From NCBI RefSeq assembly GCF_016899425.1, contig NZ_CP045994.1:992001-1056000 (forward strand): 64,000 nt of DNA, in the 5' to 3' direction. The notes below the pieces were generated by a model. It ran no database searches, had not been told where the DNA came from, and worked only from the letters and a program-made list of their open reading frames with translations. Positions 8,514-17,435 of the stretch are shown here, in pieces (the stretch's first letter is position 1; each line of letters starts with the position of its first letter). Both the position numbers and the translations under genes were made by a program. Source of the stretch: Burkholderia sp. MS389 (GTDB taxonomy: Bacteria; Pseudomonadota; Gammaproteobacteria; Burkholderiales; Burkholderiaceae).

Positions 8514-9656
8514 TTACGCGTGGGACGCCGGGCAGGACGTGGCTTCGCCGCCGGGCATCGGAATGAAGCCCGTGACTTCGAGGCCGTAGCCGGACATGCT
8601 GCCCAGCTTGCGCGGATTCGACAGCACCTGCATCTTGCCGACGCCGACATCGCGCAGGATCTGCGCGCCGATGCCGAACGTCTTGAAATCGACCGGCCGG
8701 CGCTTGAGCGCAGCGGCCTTTTCTTCCTCGTCGAACGCCTTGAAGACGTCGATCAGGTGTTCCTTCGTATCGCCGCAGTTGAGCAGCACGATCACGCCGA
8801 GGTCGCGTGCCGCGATCTCGCGCATCGCCGCGTCGAGCGTCCACGAGTGGGTCGACACGCCCGTCTCGAGCAGGTCGAGCACCGACAGCGGCTCGTGCAC
8901 GCGCGCCGGCGTATCGACGTCGGGCGACGGCGTGCCGCGCACCAGCGCGATGTGCGGCGAGCCGCTCGGCTGGTCGCGGTACAGCACCGCGCGGAACGTG
9001 CCGTGCGCGGTCTGCATCGTGCGCTCGGCGATCCGCTCGATGATCGATTCGGTGCGGCTGCGATACTGGATCAGATCGGCGATCGTGCCGATCTTCAGGT
9101 CGTGTTCCTTCGCGAACTCGAGCAGGTCCGGCAGGCGCGCCATCGTGCCGTCGTCCTTGATGACCTCGCAGATGACCGCGGCCGGCGTCAGCCCGGCGAG
9201 CGCGGTGAAGTCGCAGCCGGCCTCGGTATGGCCGGCGCGCACGAGCACGCCGCCCGGCTGCGCCATGATCGGGAACACGTGGCCCGGCTGCACGATGTGT
9301 TCGGGGCGCACGTCGTGCGCGACCGCCGTGGCGATCGTGTGCGCACGGTCGGCGGCCGAGATGCCGGTCGTCACGCCTTCGGCCGCTTCGATGCTGACCG
9401 TGAACGCGGTGCCGTACTGCGTGCCGTTGCGATAGGTCATCAGCGGCAGGTGAAGCTGCTTGCAGCGTTCCTGCGTCAACGTCAGACAAATCAGGCCGCG
9501 GCCGTACTTGGCCATGAAGTTGATCGCTTCCGGCGTGACGAATTCGGCGGCGATCACGAGGTCGCCCTCGTTTTCGCGGTCTTCTTCGTCGACCAGGATC
9601 ACCATCCGGCCGGCTTTCAGCTCGGCGATGATGTCGAGCGTGGAGGCGAGCGTCAT
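8514..9656 (-). CDS. ribBA: 3,4-dihydroxy-2-butanone 4-phosphate synthase with degenerate GTP cyclohydrolase II domain (RibBX type)
   Basis: The N-terminal RibB domain (residues 1-205) is intact. It has the acidic loop [16 protein letters not shown] and the metal-binding [13 protein letters not shown], so it should make the four-carbon unit from ribulose 5-phosphate. The C-terminal half (about 210-372) is recognisable as GTP cyclohydrolase II by [20 protein letters not shown]. However, the zinc Cys cluster expected near [16 protein letters not shown] is missing; no Cys-x10-Cys-x-Cys is present. The second activity is therefore probably lost, as in the RibBX proteins of many proteobacteria, and a separate RibA should exist elsewhere. 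It is followed by ribH 53 bases downstream. Confidence 0.93.
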   Translation of the reverse strand: MTLASTLDIIAELKAGRMVILVDEEDRENEGDLVIAAEFVTPEAINFMAKYGRGLICLTLTQERCKQLHLPLMTYRNGTQYGTAFTVSIEAAEGVTTGISAADRAHTIATAVAHDVRPEHIVQPGHVFPIMAQPGGVLVRAGHTEAGCDFTALAGLTPAAVICEVIKDDGTMARLPDLLEFAKEHDLKIGTIADLIQYRSRTESIIERIAERTMQTAHGTFRAVLYRDQPSGSPHIALVRGTPSPDVDTPARVHEPLSVLDLLETGVSTHSWTLDAAMREIAARDLGVIVLLNCGDTKEHLIDVFKAFDEEEKAAALKRRPVDFKTFGIGAQILRDVGVGKMQVLSNPRKLGSMSGYGLEVTGFIPMPGGEATSCPASHA

Positions 9657-9813
9657 AAGGGGGCGAGAAAGAGGAAAGTGCGTATTTTACGCCAGCCGGA
9701 CGGCGTTTCGGCTGGCGCGGGCCGCGCGGGGCCGGCGAGCACTCCGGAAAGCGCCGCGGACGGCCTGCGCGCGGGTGCGGACGGTTGCGGGCCGGGCATG
9801 GCCCGGCCGCACG

Positions 9814-10332
9814 TCACGCGTGCTCGTTGCGCCCGCCGAGGTAGTCGAGCTTGCCGAGTTCGACGCCGCTGTGGCGCAGGATGTCGTACGCGGTCGTCAC
9901 GTGGAAGAAGAAATTGGGCAGCACGAAGTTCAGCAAATACGACTGGCCGGTGAACTCGATCGGGCCGACGCGCATCTTCAGCACGATCTGGCGCGCCTCG
10001 CTGCCGTCGATCTGCGCGGCGTCGAAGCTCTTCAGGTAGTCGATCGTCTTCTGGATGCGCGCATGCAGTTCGTCGAAGGTCTGCTCGACATCCGGGTAGC
10101 TCGGGATCTCGGCGCCGGCGAGCCGCGCGGCGCAGCCCTTGGCCGTGTCGGTCGCGATGTAGACCTGGCGGACGAGCGGGAGCATGTCCGGGTAGAGGCG
10201 TGCGCCGATGAATACCGATGGATCGATCTGCTTTTCGGCCGCATGGGCCTGCGCCTTGCCGAGGATGTGCTGCAGGTTGGTGAGGCCGCGGATCAGGACG
10301 GGCAGCGAAGCCTGGTACATCGAGATGGACAT
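9814..10332 (-). CDS. DUF1993 family protein
   Basis: The 172-residue protein begins [20 protein letters not shown], the usual start of DUF1993. It contains the family's central region ([19 protein letters not shown]) and the histidine-bearing end ([27 protein letters not shown]). These proteins resemble DinB-like four-helix bundles with possible metal-binding His residues, and no function is established. I start at MSISMY; upstream in-frame codons read basic low-complexity sequence. It sits alone on the minus strand between ribE and ribBX, with sizeable gaps on both sides. It interrupts an otherwise riboflavin-dedicated region without an obvious link. Confidence 0.85.
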   Translation of the reverse strand: MSISMYQASLPVLIRGLTNLQHILGKAQAHAAEKQIDPSVFIGARLYPDMLPLVRQVYIATDTAKGCAARLAGAEIPSYPDVEQTFDELHARIQKTIDYLKSFDAAQIDGSEARQIVLKMRVGPIEFTGQSYLLNFVLPNFFFHVTTAYDILRHSGVELGKLDYLGGRNEHA

Positions 10333-10647
10333 GGGGACGACTCCAATGGGAAGAGTGGCGGCCGCGACGCGGCGCGTCGTACGTGGCGGCATGGAAACCG
10401 CTGTCGACGCATCTTAGCGCGGCGGCATGACCCGTGCGCGTCGTTGGCTGTTCGGCCAGGTGTCGGCCGGCCGGACGGGCATCGAGCGAACGCGATCACG
10501 ATGCTGTCGCTTCGGACCGCCGACGGGGTGGCCCGGCACGAAGCAGGGCGGGAGCAACGCTCGGCGGAGCGACGGGGCTGCGGCGACGCCTAGGCAACGA
10601 GGCCGAACCGTCAGCCGTCATTTCATATATGGGACGGCGTTGCCCGA
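10333..10647. other. Intergenic region, nothing recognised
   Basis: About 315 GC-rich bases separate ribE from the DUF1993 gene. I looked for an FMN riboswitch here and at the other rib gene starts and did not find the conserved GGGTGAAATTCC-like core. A short AT-rich spot near 10621-10632 has no clear promoter partner. Confidence 0.5.
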
Positions 10648-11277
10648 TCAGTCCTGATGCACGCCCTGCGACGCCGACAGCATCCGCTCCACATACCGCG
10701 CGATCATGTCGACTTCAAGATTGACCTTGTCGCCAACCTTCACGTGACGCAGCGTCGTGACCTCGACCGTATGCGGAATGAGATTGATCGAGAATTCGCA
10801 CCCGTCCGCGCGGTCGTCGACCGTATTGACGGTCAGGCTCACGCCGTTCACCGTGATCGAGCCCTTGTACGCGAGATAGCGGCCGAGTTCGCGTGGCGCG
10901 ACGATCCGCAGTTCATGCGACTCGCCGACCGGCGCGAAGCGCGTGACGGTACCGAGGCCGTCCACATGGCCCGACACGATATGCCCGCCGAGGCGATCGT
11001 GCGCGCGCAGCGCCTTCTCGAGGTTCACTTCGCCGGGCTGCGCGAGGCCGACCGTCCGGTTCAGGCTTTCGCGCGACACGTCGACGTCGAAGGTGGCGTC
11101 GGTCTTTTCGATCACCGTCATGCACGCGCCCTGGATCGCGATGCTGTCGCCGAGCGCGACATCGGCCAGGTCGAGCCCGCCGGCCTGCACGGTCAGGCGC
11201 ACGCCGGCATCGGCCGACGTGCCGAGCGGGGCGATCGTTTCGATGCGGCCGACGGCCGCGACAATTCCGGTAAACAT
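10648..11277 (-). CDS. ribE: Riboflavin synthase (alpha chain)
   Basis: This enzyme dismutates two lumazine molecules into riboflavin and the ribitylamino-uracil precursor. The 209-residue protein starts MFTGIVAAVGRIETI, the signature start of the family. It contains two lumazine-binding barrel repeats: residues 1-97 with DSIAIQGACMTVI, and 98-195 with GHIVSGHVDGLGTV and GSITVNGVSLTVN. It ends with the trimerisation helix (VNLEVDMIARYVERML). It follows ribD by 14 bases, so the two are one transcription unit. The larger open frame that extends upstream is the ribD region out of frame and should be ignored. Confidence 0.96.
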   Translation of the reverse strand: MFTGIVAAVGRIETIAPLGTSADAGVRLTVQAGGLDLADVALGDSIAIQGACMTVIEKTDATFDVDVSRESLNRTVGLAQPGEVNLEKALRAHDRLGGHIVSGHVDGLGTVTRFAPVGESHELRIVAPRELGRYLAYKGSITVNGVSLTVNTVDDRADGCEFSINLIPHTVEVTTLRHVKVGDKVNLEVDMIARYVERMLSASQGVHQD

Positions 11278-11291
11278 CGTGACGATTCCGT

Positions 11292-12413
11292 TCAGTGAGA
11301 GGCGTCGGGCGGCGCGACGCGCGCGAGGATCCGCAGGTCGTCGCCGATCCGTTCGATACCGTGGAACGACAGCCGCGTGCGCGCATCGAGGCTGGCCGGC
11401 GCGGCGAGATCGAACATGCCGGCCGCGTCGGCGCCCAGCAGGCTCGGCGCCAGATATACCAGCAATTCGTCGACGCAGTGCTCGCGCAGCAGCGAACCGT
11501 TCAGCTTGTGGCCGGCCTCGACGTGCAACTCGTTGACGCCGCGCGCGCCGAGCGCCGCCAGCATCGCGGGCAGGTCGACCTTGCCGTGCGCATTCGCGAG
11601 CGGCACGATTTCCGCGCCGCGCGACTTCAGCACGTTCGCGCGGACTTCGCCGGCGGCGTCGAGCCGGCCGCAGAAGATCAGCAGCGGCGCGCCTTCCAGC
11701 AGCCGCGCGTCGAGCGGCAGGTCGAGGCGGCTGTCCACGAGGATGCGTTGCGGCTGGCGCGGCGTGTCGATGCCGCGCACGGTCAGCAGCGGATTGTCCT
11801 CGCGCACTGTGCCGATGCCGGTGAGGATCGCGCACGCGCGTGCGCGCCATGCGTGGCCGTCGAGGCGCGCGGCCTCGCCGGTGATCCACTGGCTTTCGCC
11901 GGACGGCAGCGCGGTGCGGCCGTCGAGCGACGCGGCGGTCTTCATCCGCACCCACGGCCGGCCGCGCGTCATCCGCGACACGAAGCCGATGTTCAGTTCG
12001 CCCGCTTCATGCGCGAGCAGCCCGCAGCGCACGTCGATGCCCGCGTCGCGCAGCATCCCGAGGCCGCGGCCCGACACCTGCGGATTCGGGTCTTCCATCG
12101 CCGCGACCACCTTCGCGACGCGCGCGTCGATCAGCGCGTTCGCGCACGGCGGCGTGCGGCCGAAATGGCTGCACGGTTCGAGCGTCACGTAGACGGTCGA
12201 GCCCGCGACGTCGTAGCCGCGCGCGCGCGCGTCCTTCAGCGCCTGCACTTCCGCGTGGTCCTGGCCGGCCGGCTGCGTGAAGCCTTCGCCGATCACGTCG
12301 CCGTCCTTGACGATCACGCAGCCGACGCGCGGATTCGGCGCGGTCGTGTACATGCCGCGCGCGGCGAGCGCAAGCGCGCGCTGCATGTGGGCGAAATCGG
12401 TATCCGAGAACAT
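11292..12413 (-). CDS. ribD: Bifunctional riboflavin-specific deaminase/reductase RibD
   Basis: RibD deaminates the pyrimidine product of GTP cyclohydrolase II and then reduces its ribosyl side chain. The N-terminal deaminase domain (residues 1-150) has the zinc site HAEVQAL with the paired Cys in PCSHFGRTPPCANAL. The C-terminal reductase domain (150-373) has RMKTAASLDGRTALPSGES and a glycine-rich NADPH region (GARGVNELHVEAG). Length (373) is normal. It lies 15 bases downstream of hemL and 14 bases upstream of ribE, so hemL-ribD-ribE may be one operon. Confidence 0.96.
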   Translation of the reverse strand: MFSDTDFAHMQRALALAARGMYTTAPNPRVGCVIVKDGDVIGEGFTQPAGQDHAEVQALKDARARGYDVAGSTVYVTLEPCSHFGRTPPCANALIDARVAKVVAAMEDPNPQVSGRGLGMLRDAGIDVRCGLLAHEAGELNIGFVSRMTRGRPWVRMKTAASLDGRTALPSGESQWITGEAARLDGHAWRARACAILTGIGTVREDNPLLTVRGIDTPRQPQRILVDSRLDLPLDARLLEGAPLLIFCGRLDAAGEVRANVLKSRGAEIVPLANAHGKVDLPAMLAALGARGVNELHVEAGHKLNGSLLREHCVDELLVYLAPSLLGADAAGMFDLAAPASLDARTRLSFHGIERIGDDLRILARVAPPDASH

Positions 12414-12428
12414 GCGCGCGCCCCCGGG

Positions 12429-13712
12429 TCAGGCGGCGAGTGCCGCGAACGCGCGGCGCGCGGCCGCGAGCGTCGCGTCGATCACCGCGTCGTCGTGCGT
12501 GCTCGACACGAAGCCCGCTTCGTACGCGGACGGCGCGAAGTACACGCCCTCGTCGAGCATCAGGTGGAAGAAGCGGTTGAAGCGCTCGGTGTCGCTCTTC
12601 GTGACTTCCGCGAAGCTGGTCGGCACACGCTCGGCGAAGTACAGGCCGAACATCGCGCCGATCGAGTCGGCCGCGAACGGCACGCCGGCCGCGCGCGCTT
12701 CGGCCGCGAGGCCGTCGGCGAGCCGCTTCGTCTGCGCGGTGAGCGCGTCGTAGAAGCCGGGCGCCTGGATCAGCTGCAGCGTCTTCAGGCCCGCGGCGAC
12801 CGCGATCGGGTTGCCCGACAGCGTGCCGGCCTGGTAGACGCCGCCGAGCGGCGCGAGGTGGGCCATGATGTCGCGGCGGCCGCCGAACGCGGCAGCCGGC
12901 ATCCCGCCACCGATCACCTTGCCGAGGCAGGTGAGGTCGGCCGCGATGCCGTAGTGCGCCTGCGCGCCGCCGAGCGCGACGCGGAACCCGCACATCACCT
13001 CGTCGAAGATCAGCACGGCGCCGTGCTTCGTGCACAGCGCGCGCAGCGTGTTCAGGAATTCGGGCGTGCCGCGTACGAGGTTCATGTTGCCGGCGACCGG
13101 CTCGACGATCACCGCGGCGATTTCGTCGCCGAACGCGCCGAATGCTTCTTCCAGCGCGGCGACGTTGTTGTATTCGAGGACGGTCGTGTGCTTCGCGATG
13201 TCGGCGGGCACGCCGGCCGACGTCGGGTTGCCGAACGTCAGCAGGCCCGAGCCGGCTTTGACCAGCAGGCTGTCCGCGTGGCCGTGGTAGCAGCCCTCGA
13301 ACTTCACGATGCGGCTGCGGCCCGTGAAGCCGCGCGCGAGACGCAGCGCGCTCATCGTGGCCTCGGTGCCGCTCGACACCATCCGCACCTGTTCGATCGA
13401 CGGCACGAGCTTGCAGATTTCCTCGGCGATCTCGATCTCGGCTTCGGTCGGCGCGCCGAACGAGAAGCCGTCGGCGAGCACGTTTTGCACGGCCGACAGC
13501 ACTTCGGGATGGACGTGGCCGACGATCATCGGGCCCCACGAGCCGATGTAGTCGATGTACTGCTTGCCGTCGGCATCCCAGAAATACGGGCCTTGCGCGC
13601 GCGCGACGAAACGCGGCGTGCCGCCGACCGAACGGAACGCGCGCACCGGCGAGTTGACGCCGCCGGGAATGGTCTTCTGGGCGCGTTCGAAGAGGATCTG
13701 ATTGTTGGACAT
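12429..13712 (-). CDS. hemL: Glutamate-1-semialdehyde 2,1-aminomutase
   Basis: HemL converts glutamate-1-semialdehyde to 5-aminolevulinate, the last step of the C5 route to haem. The 427-residue protein has the N-terminal family start [24 protein letters not shown]. It also has [19 protein letters not shown] near residue 120, the PLP aspartate in [18 protein letters not shown], and the catalytic lysine in [19 protein letters not shown] around 265. A large opposite-strand open frame over this gene is a codon-bias shadow. Placement just before ribD is a recurring arrangement in beta-proteobacteria. Confidence 0.97.
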   Translation of the reverse strand: MSNNQILFERAQKTIPGGVNSPVRAFRSVGGTPRFVARAQGPYFWDADGKQYIDYIGSWGPMIVGHVHPEVLSAVQNVLADGFSFGAPTEAEIEIAEEICKLVPSIEQVRMVSSGTEATMSALRLARGFTGRSRIVKFEGCYHGHADSLLVKAGSGLLTFGNPTSAGVPADIAKHTTVLEYNNVAALEEAFGAFGDEIAAVIVEPVAGNMNLVRGTPEFLNTLRALCTKHGAVLIFDEVMCGFRVALGGAQAHYGIAADLTCLGKVIGGGMPAAAFGGRRDIMAHLAPLGGVYQAGTLSGNPIAVAAGLKTLQLIQAPGFYDALTAQTKRLADGLAAEARAAGVPFAADSIGAMFGLYFAERVPTSFAEVTKSDTERFNRFFHLMLDEGVYFAPSAYEAGFVSSTHDDAVIDATLAAARRAFAALAA

Positions 13713-13893
13713 GAGCGAAACCTGCGAGAGAAGGGCGCGGGGGCCTGTGCACGGGCCGCGGCGCCTGGGCGGAACGATCGTCTGATTGTACCGGAGACAC
13801 GCGCGGCAGGCCCGCCGGGCGGTCTGCGGCCTTTCGGCGCGCGAAGGGGGGCGTCTAAGCGGGAAGGCGGCCCCGATTCGAGCCGGTTTCCGC

Positions 13894-14346
13894 CTATCGC
13901 GGCGGCTTGCGCTTGCCGGTCAGTTCGGCCCAGCGCTTTTCGAGCGGACCTTCGACCATCGGCTTGATCGACGTGCCGGAACTCTGCGCGTCCCACGTCT
14001 GTACCGAGTACGGATGCACGCGCAGCGCGTCACGCGGAATCACGACGTCCTGATGCGCGTCGACGAGCCAGTCGTACACGAAGTCGATGCACAGCCGGTA
14101 GCCGCGCTTGGTCGACGGATCGGGCACCTCGTACGGCGCGCGCGTCACGTAGCCGGAGCCGAACACACCTTTCGGTTCCTTCGCGACGCGGTGCAGGAAC
14201 ACGCGGTCGCCCGGCAGGATGCCGCGCGCGAAGCCGCAGCCCCACACGTCATGCACGGCCTCGCCGGCCTTCACGCGCGCAGCGACGTCGGGCAGCTCGG
14301 GCCATGGCCATTTCTTGGGGCTCCAGATCAGCAGGAAAGCGGTCAT
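13894..14346 (-). CDS. EVE/PUA-like domain protein
   Basis: The 150-residue protein opens [18 protein letters not shown] and continues with a central pattern [22 protein letters not shown]. This resembles EVE (PUA-like) domains that are often fused in front of HNH endonucleases. The nuclease part is absent here. EVE domains bind modified bases in DNA or RNA. The strong Trp content near the N-terminus ([11 protein letters not shown]) fits an aromatic cage. The gene is alone between hemL and a rightward MFS gene. Family assignment is from pattern memory; a modified-base reader role is inference. Confidence 0.65.
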   Translation of the reverse strand: MTAFLLIWSPKKWPWPELPDVAARVKAGEAVHDVWGCGFARGILPGDRVFLHRVAKEPKGVFGSGYVTRAPYEVPDPSTKRGYRLCIDFVYDWLVDAHQDVVIPRDALRVHPYSVQTWDAQSSGTSIKPMVEGPLEKRWAELTGKRKPPR

Positions 14347-14593
14347 CGGTTCGGTCGTACGTCGAATGGGTCAGACAAGAGAGGCAAGCAGCAAGCTTAA
14401 TCGAATCCACCCGCGCGCTCGTTCGGCGGGCGACGAGCGCGGGCGTGTTCCTGGCCGCCGCCGCATGCAGCCCCGGGGCAGGCAAAAAAGTTGCGCGTAC
14501 AATCATGGTCCTGAGCGCGCCGCTTGCGGCGCGGCCTCCCGTCTTCACCGCCACGCGCGCCCCGATGCGCGCGGGCTCCCATTCCGGATACCC

Positions 14594-15811
14594 ATGTCTC
14601 ACGTCGTCCGGCGCCGGCCCGATGCCCGGCTGATCCTGTTGCTCGGTGCGCTCGCGGCCTGCGGGCCGATCGCCACCGACATGTACCTGCCAAGCCTGCC
14701 GTCGATTGCCGCCGGCTTCTCCGTGAGCCCCGGCGCCGCGCAACGCACGCTGACGAGCTTCATGGCCGGCTTCTCGATCGGCATGCTGCTGTACGGCCCG
14801 CTGTCCGACACGTGGGGCCGCCGCCCCGTGCTGCTCGGCGGAATCGCGCTGTTCACGCTCGCGAGCATCGGCTGCTTCGTGTCGGGCTCGATCGACATGC
14901 TGATCGTCGTGCGTTTCCTGCAGGCGCTCGGCGCCGGCGCCGCGTCGGTGCTCGCGCGGGCGATCGCGCGCGACGCGCACGAGCCGAGCGACGCGGCGAA
15001 GGTGCTGTCGATGGTCGCGATCGTCACCGCGGTCGGGCCGCTGCTCGCGCCGCTGATCGGCGGCCAGATCCTGCGTTTCTCCGGCTGGCGCGGCGTGTTC
15101 GTCGTGCTGGCCGTGTTCGGCGCGCTATGCGCGACGACCGCGTACTTGCGCGTGCCCGAAACCTGGCCGAAGGAGCGGCGCAAGAGCGCGGCCGTGCTCG
15201 CGTCGTTCGCGTCGTACGGGCGCATCCTGTCCGACCCCGTCGCATGGGGGCACATGCTGTGTGGCGGGATGGCGTTCGCGTCGATGTTCTCGTACATCAC
15301 CGCGACGCCGTTCGTGTACATCGAGTATTTCCACGTGTCGCCGCAGCACTACGGGCTGCTATTCGGCCTGAACGTCGTCGGGATCATGATCGGCAACTTC
15401 GCGAACACGCGGCTCGTCGGCCGCATCGGCTCGCTGCGCATCATTTCGGCCGCATCGCTCGTGAGCTGCATCGCGTCGCTCGCGGTCGCGTTCGTCGCGC
15501 TGACGGGGTTGGGCGGGCTGTGGTCGATCGTCGTGTGCCTGTTCTTCGTCGTCGGCGTGGTCGGGATCCTGTCCGCGAACTGCACGACCGATCTGATGCA
15601 CCGCTATCCGCACAACGCGGGCGCGTCGGCGGCCGTGTTCGGCGCGATGCAGCTCGCGCTTGGCGCACTCGCGAGCGCCGCGATCGGCGCACTCGCGGAC
15701 GGCACGCCGTTCGCGATGGGCGTGACGATCGGCGTCACCGGCGTGCTGTGCTTCGTCGGGCGCTATCTGGTGCTGCGCTGGCATGGACGGCCTGTGCGGG
15801 CCGGGGCTTGA
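14594..15811 (+). CDS. Bcr/CflA family multidrug efflux MFS transporter
   Basis: The 405-residue protein has about twelve membrane helices and the drug:H+ antiporter-1 pattern. This includes TDMYLPSLPSIAAGF in the first loop, GPLSDTWGRRPVLLGG (motif A) near residue 75, and RFLQALGAGAASVLARAIARD (motif B). GPLLAPLIGGQIL is motif C, typical of exporters. The Bcr/CflA family exports bicyclomycin, sulphonamides, chloramphenicol or other compounds. The ATG at 14594 matches the family start MSHVVRRRPDARLILLLG. Longer upstream extensions lack membrane character. A TACAAT box lies about 100 bases upstream. Confidence 0.9.
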   Translation: MSHVVRRRPDARLILLLGALAACGPIATDMYLPSLPSIAAGFSVSPGAAQRTLTSFMAGFSIGMLLYGPLSDTWGRRPVLLGGIALFTLASIGCFVSGSIDMLIVVRFLQALGAGAASVLARAIARDAHEPSDAAKVLSMVAIVTAVGPLLAPLIGGQILRFSGWRGVFVVLAVFGALCATTAYLRVPETWPKERRKSAAVLASFASYGRILSDPVAWGHMLCGGMAFASMFSYITATPFVYIEYFHVSPQHYGLLFGLNVVGIMIGNFANTRLVGRIGSLRIISAASLVSCIASLAVAFVALTGLGGLWSIVVCLFFVVGVVGILSANCTTDLMHRYPHNAGASAAVFGAMQLALGALASAAIGALADGTPFAMGVTIGVTGVLCFVGRYLVLRWHGRPVRAGA

Positions 15812-15869
15812 GCAGCGCGGCGAAACTGGCGGAGGAGGGCGGTCGACGGGTTTGAACTTCCCCTCTGCA

Positions 15870-16364
15870 TCACTTTGAACGGCCTGACGAGCGATTGTCG
15901 AGTCGATAGCTGCGCTTCGGGTTGATCACGAATCGCCTGACTTCGGTCTCGAGTTCCTGGCTGTGATACAGATCCAGGCATTTCAAAAAATCAAACCTCA
16001 CGCCCTTGATTTCGGACTCGACGACCGGATTGCGATAGTCGCGTGCAAGAAAACGATTGACCAGCGATTTGCCCGTGTCGGGGTTCCGTTCCAGATCGAA
16101 GTCGGTCCAATCCATTAGTGCACTGGCGCTGCTTCCCGCGTCCATCGCAGCGGACGGTTCATTCCGATAAGCGGTCGCGACGCATTCGGCGAGCACCATG
16201 TCCTTGTAGTTCTGCGCGTAGGTTCGGGCGCCGGCTTGTGGCGACGACGACGTATCCGTGGCGTGGCTGGGTTGTGCCGCGAACATCAGGGCCCAGAACA
16301 TCACACACCGGAGCAGTGGATTTTGTCTGATGGCAGACTCCAGAGGTATGCACAGATCCAACAC
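15870..16364 (-). CDS. tai4: T6SS amidase immunity protein, Tai4 family (probable)
   Basis: The product has a hydrophobic leader ending AAQPSHA (about residues 21-35) and then a small helical domain. It has ARTYAQNYKDMVLAECVATAY, a central ALMDWTDFDLE, and the closing pattern KCLDLYHSQELETEVRRFV, with one Cys in each half. This is how Tai4 proteins look; they dimerise in the periplasm and block Tae4 peptidoglycan amidases. The open frame starts at a GTG (16364) with poor ribosome spacing, and an ATG at 16301 is an alternative that shortens the signal peptide. Its cognate toxin upstream (17208-17435) is broken, so here it is an orphan immunity gene that could still protect against neighbours' Tae4. 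Confidence 0.7.
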   Translation of the reverse strand: MLDLCIPLESAIRQNPLLRCVMFWALMFAAQPSHATDTSSSPQAGARTYAQNYKDMVLAECVATAYRNEPSAAMDAGSSASALMDWTDFDLERNPDTGKSLVNRFLARDYRNPVVESEIKGVRFDFLKCLDLYHSQELETEVRRFVINPKRSYRLDNRSSGRSK

Positions 16365-16404
16365 ATCGCCTAAAAGATGAACCGGTCTATGTGGCTAGGA
16401 GCAA

Positions 16405-16761
16405 TCAGCGCGGTAGGCATTCCAAGCGCTGATTGCTCCACTCTCCATCCAAAATAGCCTGATAGAGCATGCCTAGAGTCAGTGGTACTTTGTCATATTT
16501 TTCTCGGCGTTTTCTGGAGAAAGCCATCCGCGCCACTTCAATCAAGCTAAAGCCCTCTCCTGAGAAGTAGCGATTGAACTCAAAATCTCCAACTTGCACT
16601 GGAAATTTATCGAAGAAGCGCTCCATAAACTCGACCGCATCGTCGCCAGTGATATCCAAATCACCCTCGACGGCATGATCTTTTGTGAGAATTTTTTTGG
16701 GGCTGACACCGGCCTCCTTTCTCACGAAATCCTCAAACTCGTCCCACGTAAACTGGCTCAT
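16405..16761 (-). CDS. DUF1493 family protein
   Basis: This 118-residue protein has the DUF1493 signature. An N-terminal helix EFEDFVRKEAGV leads into DLDITGDDAVEFMERFFDKF, a motif resembling the phosphopantetheine-region helix of acyl carrier proteins (the DL-x-ITG-D pattern). VGDFEFNRYFSGEGF follows. It lacks the DSL serine of true carriers. DUF1493 genes occur beside STM2901-like genes and T6SS or toxin loci in enterobacteria. Its ATG overlaps the STM2901 stop by one base, so translation is coupled. It is AT-richer than surrounding core genes, suggesting transfer. Function is unknown. Confidence 0.75.
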   Translation of the reverse strand: MSQFTWDEFEDFVRKEAGVSPKKILTKDHAVEGDLDITGDDAVEFMERFFDKFPVQVGDFEFNRYFSGEGFSLIEVARMAFSRKRREKYDKVPLTLGMLYQAILDGEWSNQRLECLPR

Positions 16762-17192
16762 CAGAACACCTTGTCCTCAGGCTTAACAAGCGCGTTATAG
16801 CGCGACACGGAACGAATGCTGATCATCGTGACATCCTTGGCAGCAATGACCCACCCAACGACAGGAACTGCGCGCCCAACGAAAACCCCAATGTTTCTTA
16901 CCAGAATGAACTTCAAGCGCTTGACGCTGGCATTGGTCAACGTTGGGAGGATTTTCTTCTTCAAATCGTAGTCCAGATACTTGCGACTCAATATCGACGC
17001 AACAGAAGTCCCCGGCGTGGTACCAAAGGGCTTTGCTCGTGTTGGCATCCAATTTTGACCGGCCACAATGGCAACCACTGCTGCTACATCGTCAACACCA
17101 AGTTCCTTGCATGTCTCATCGATAAAGATAAGGAAAAACAGTTCCATTGGCGTGAGATCTCGATGTGTACCAAAGGCATAGGTATTGTTCAT
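16761..17192 (-). CDS. STM2901 family protein
   Basis: The 143-residue protein has an N-terminal region MELFFLIFIDETCKELGVDD and a middle NWMPTRAKPFGTTPGTS. Its C-terminal hydrophobic stretch GVFVGRAVPVVGWVIAAKDV (about 103-122) looks membrane-inserting. This matches, from memory, the STM2901 family of Salmonella and other proteobacteria. In those it is adjacent to DUF1493 as it is here. The Gly-rich hydrophobic segment resembles those of some pore-forming or toxin-associated proteins, but no activity is established. It lies between a truncated tae4 remnant (15 bases upstream) and DUF1493, in one apparent operon. Confidence 0.68.
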   Translation of the reverse strand: MNNTYAFGTHRDLTPMELFFLIFIDETCKELGVDDVAAVVAIVAGQNWMPTRAKPFGTTPGTSVASILSRKYLDYDLKKKILPTLTNASVKRLKFILVRNIGVFVGRAVPVVGWVIAAKDVTMISIRSVSRYNALVKPEDKVF

Positions 17193-17207
17193 TATAGTAT
17201 TCCTCTC

Positions 17208-17435
17208 TCAGGCTATCGACGAGGCTGAAACCTCGAAGAGAACGATCCCGTGCCTATTGTCCAGGGTGCTGCCTCCCAGCGAAGGCGGGAATTTGATCAC
17301 TTCTGCTTTGTCACATCGCTGGATATTGGTGGCCACGTTGCCACCAATCGTCAAGGCAACTTTCTCCGCGGAATTTATCGGCGCGTAAATGCGCATTGCT
17401 GCTGCCCATGCGGCTGAAAAACGTGGTCTAGGCAT
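17208..17435 (-). pseudogene. Internally deleted T6SS amidase effector Tae4 remnant
   Basis: The 75-codon frame starts like a Tae4 effector: PRPRFSAAWAAAMRIY, then IGGNVATNI by residue 38. It then jumps to KFPPSLGGSTLDNRHGIVLFEVS, which resembles a segment normally about 100 residues further on. The stretch that should carry the catalytic Cys (an N-T-C-A-x-R-M-S-like motif) is missing. The frame also stops before the GH histidine that follows the FEVSGWS-like strand. It should therefore have no NlpC/P60 amidase activity. A ribosome site (GGAG) precedes the ATG. I infer deletion of the middle plus loss of the end; a re-purposed short protein cannot be excluded. Confidence 0.68.

Noticed and set aside
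11295..13967. An 890-codon rightward open frame
   Set aside because: It is the antisense of hemL, ribD and ribE; the product is His/Arg/Ala-rich without domains, the usual shadow in high-GC DNA.
9657..14000. FMN riboswitch upstream of rib genes
   Set aside because: None of the conserved core sequences was found upstream of ribD, ribE, ribBX or hemL in the window.
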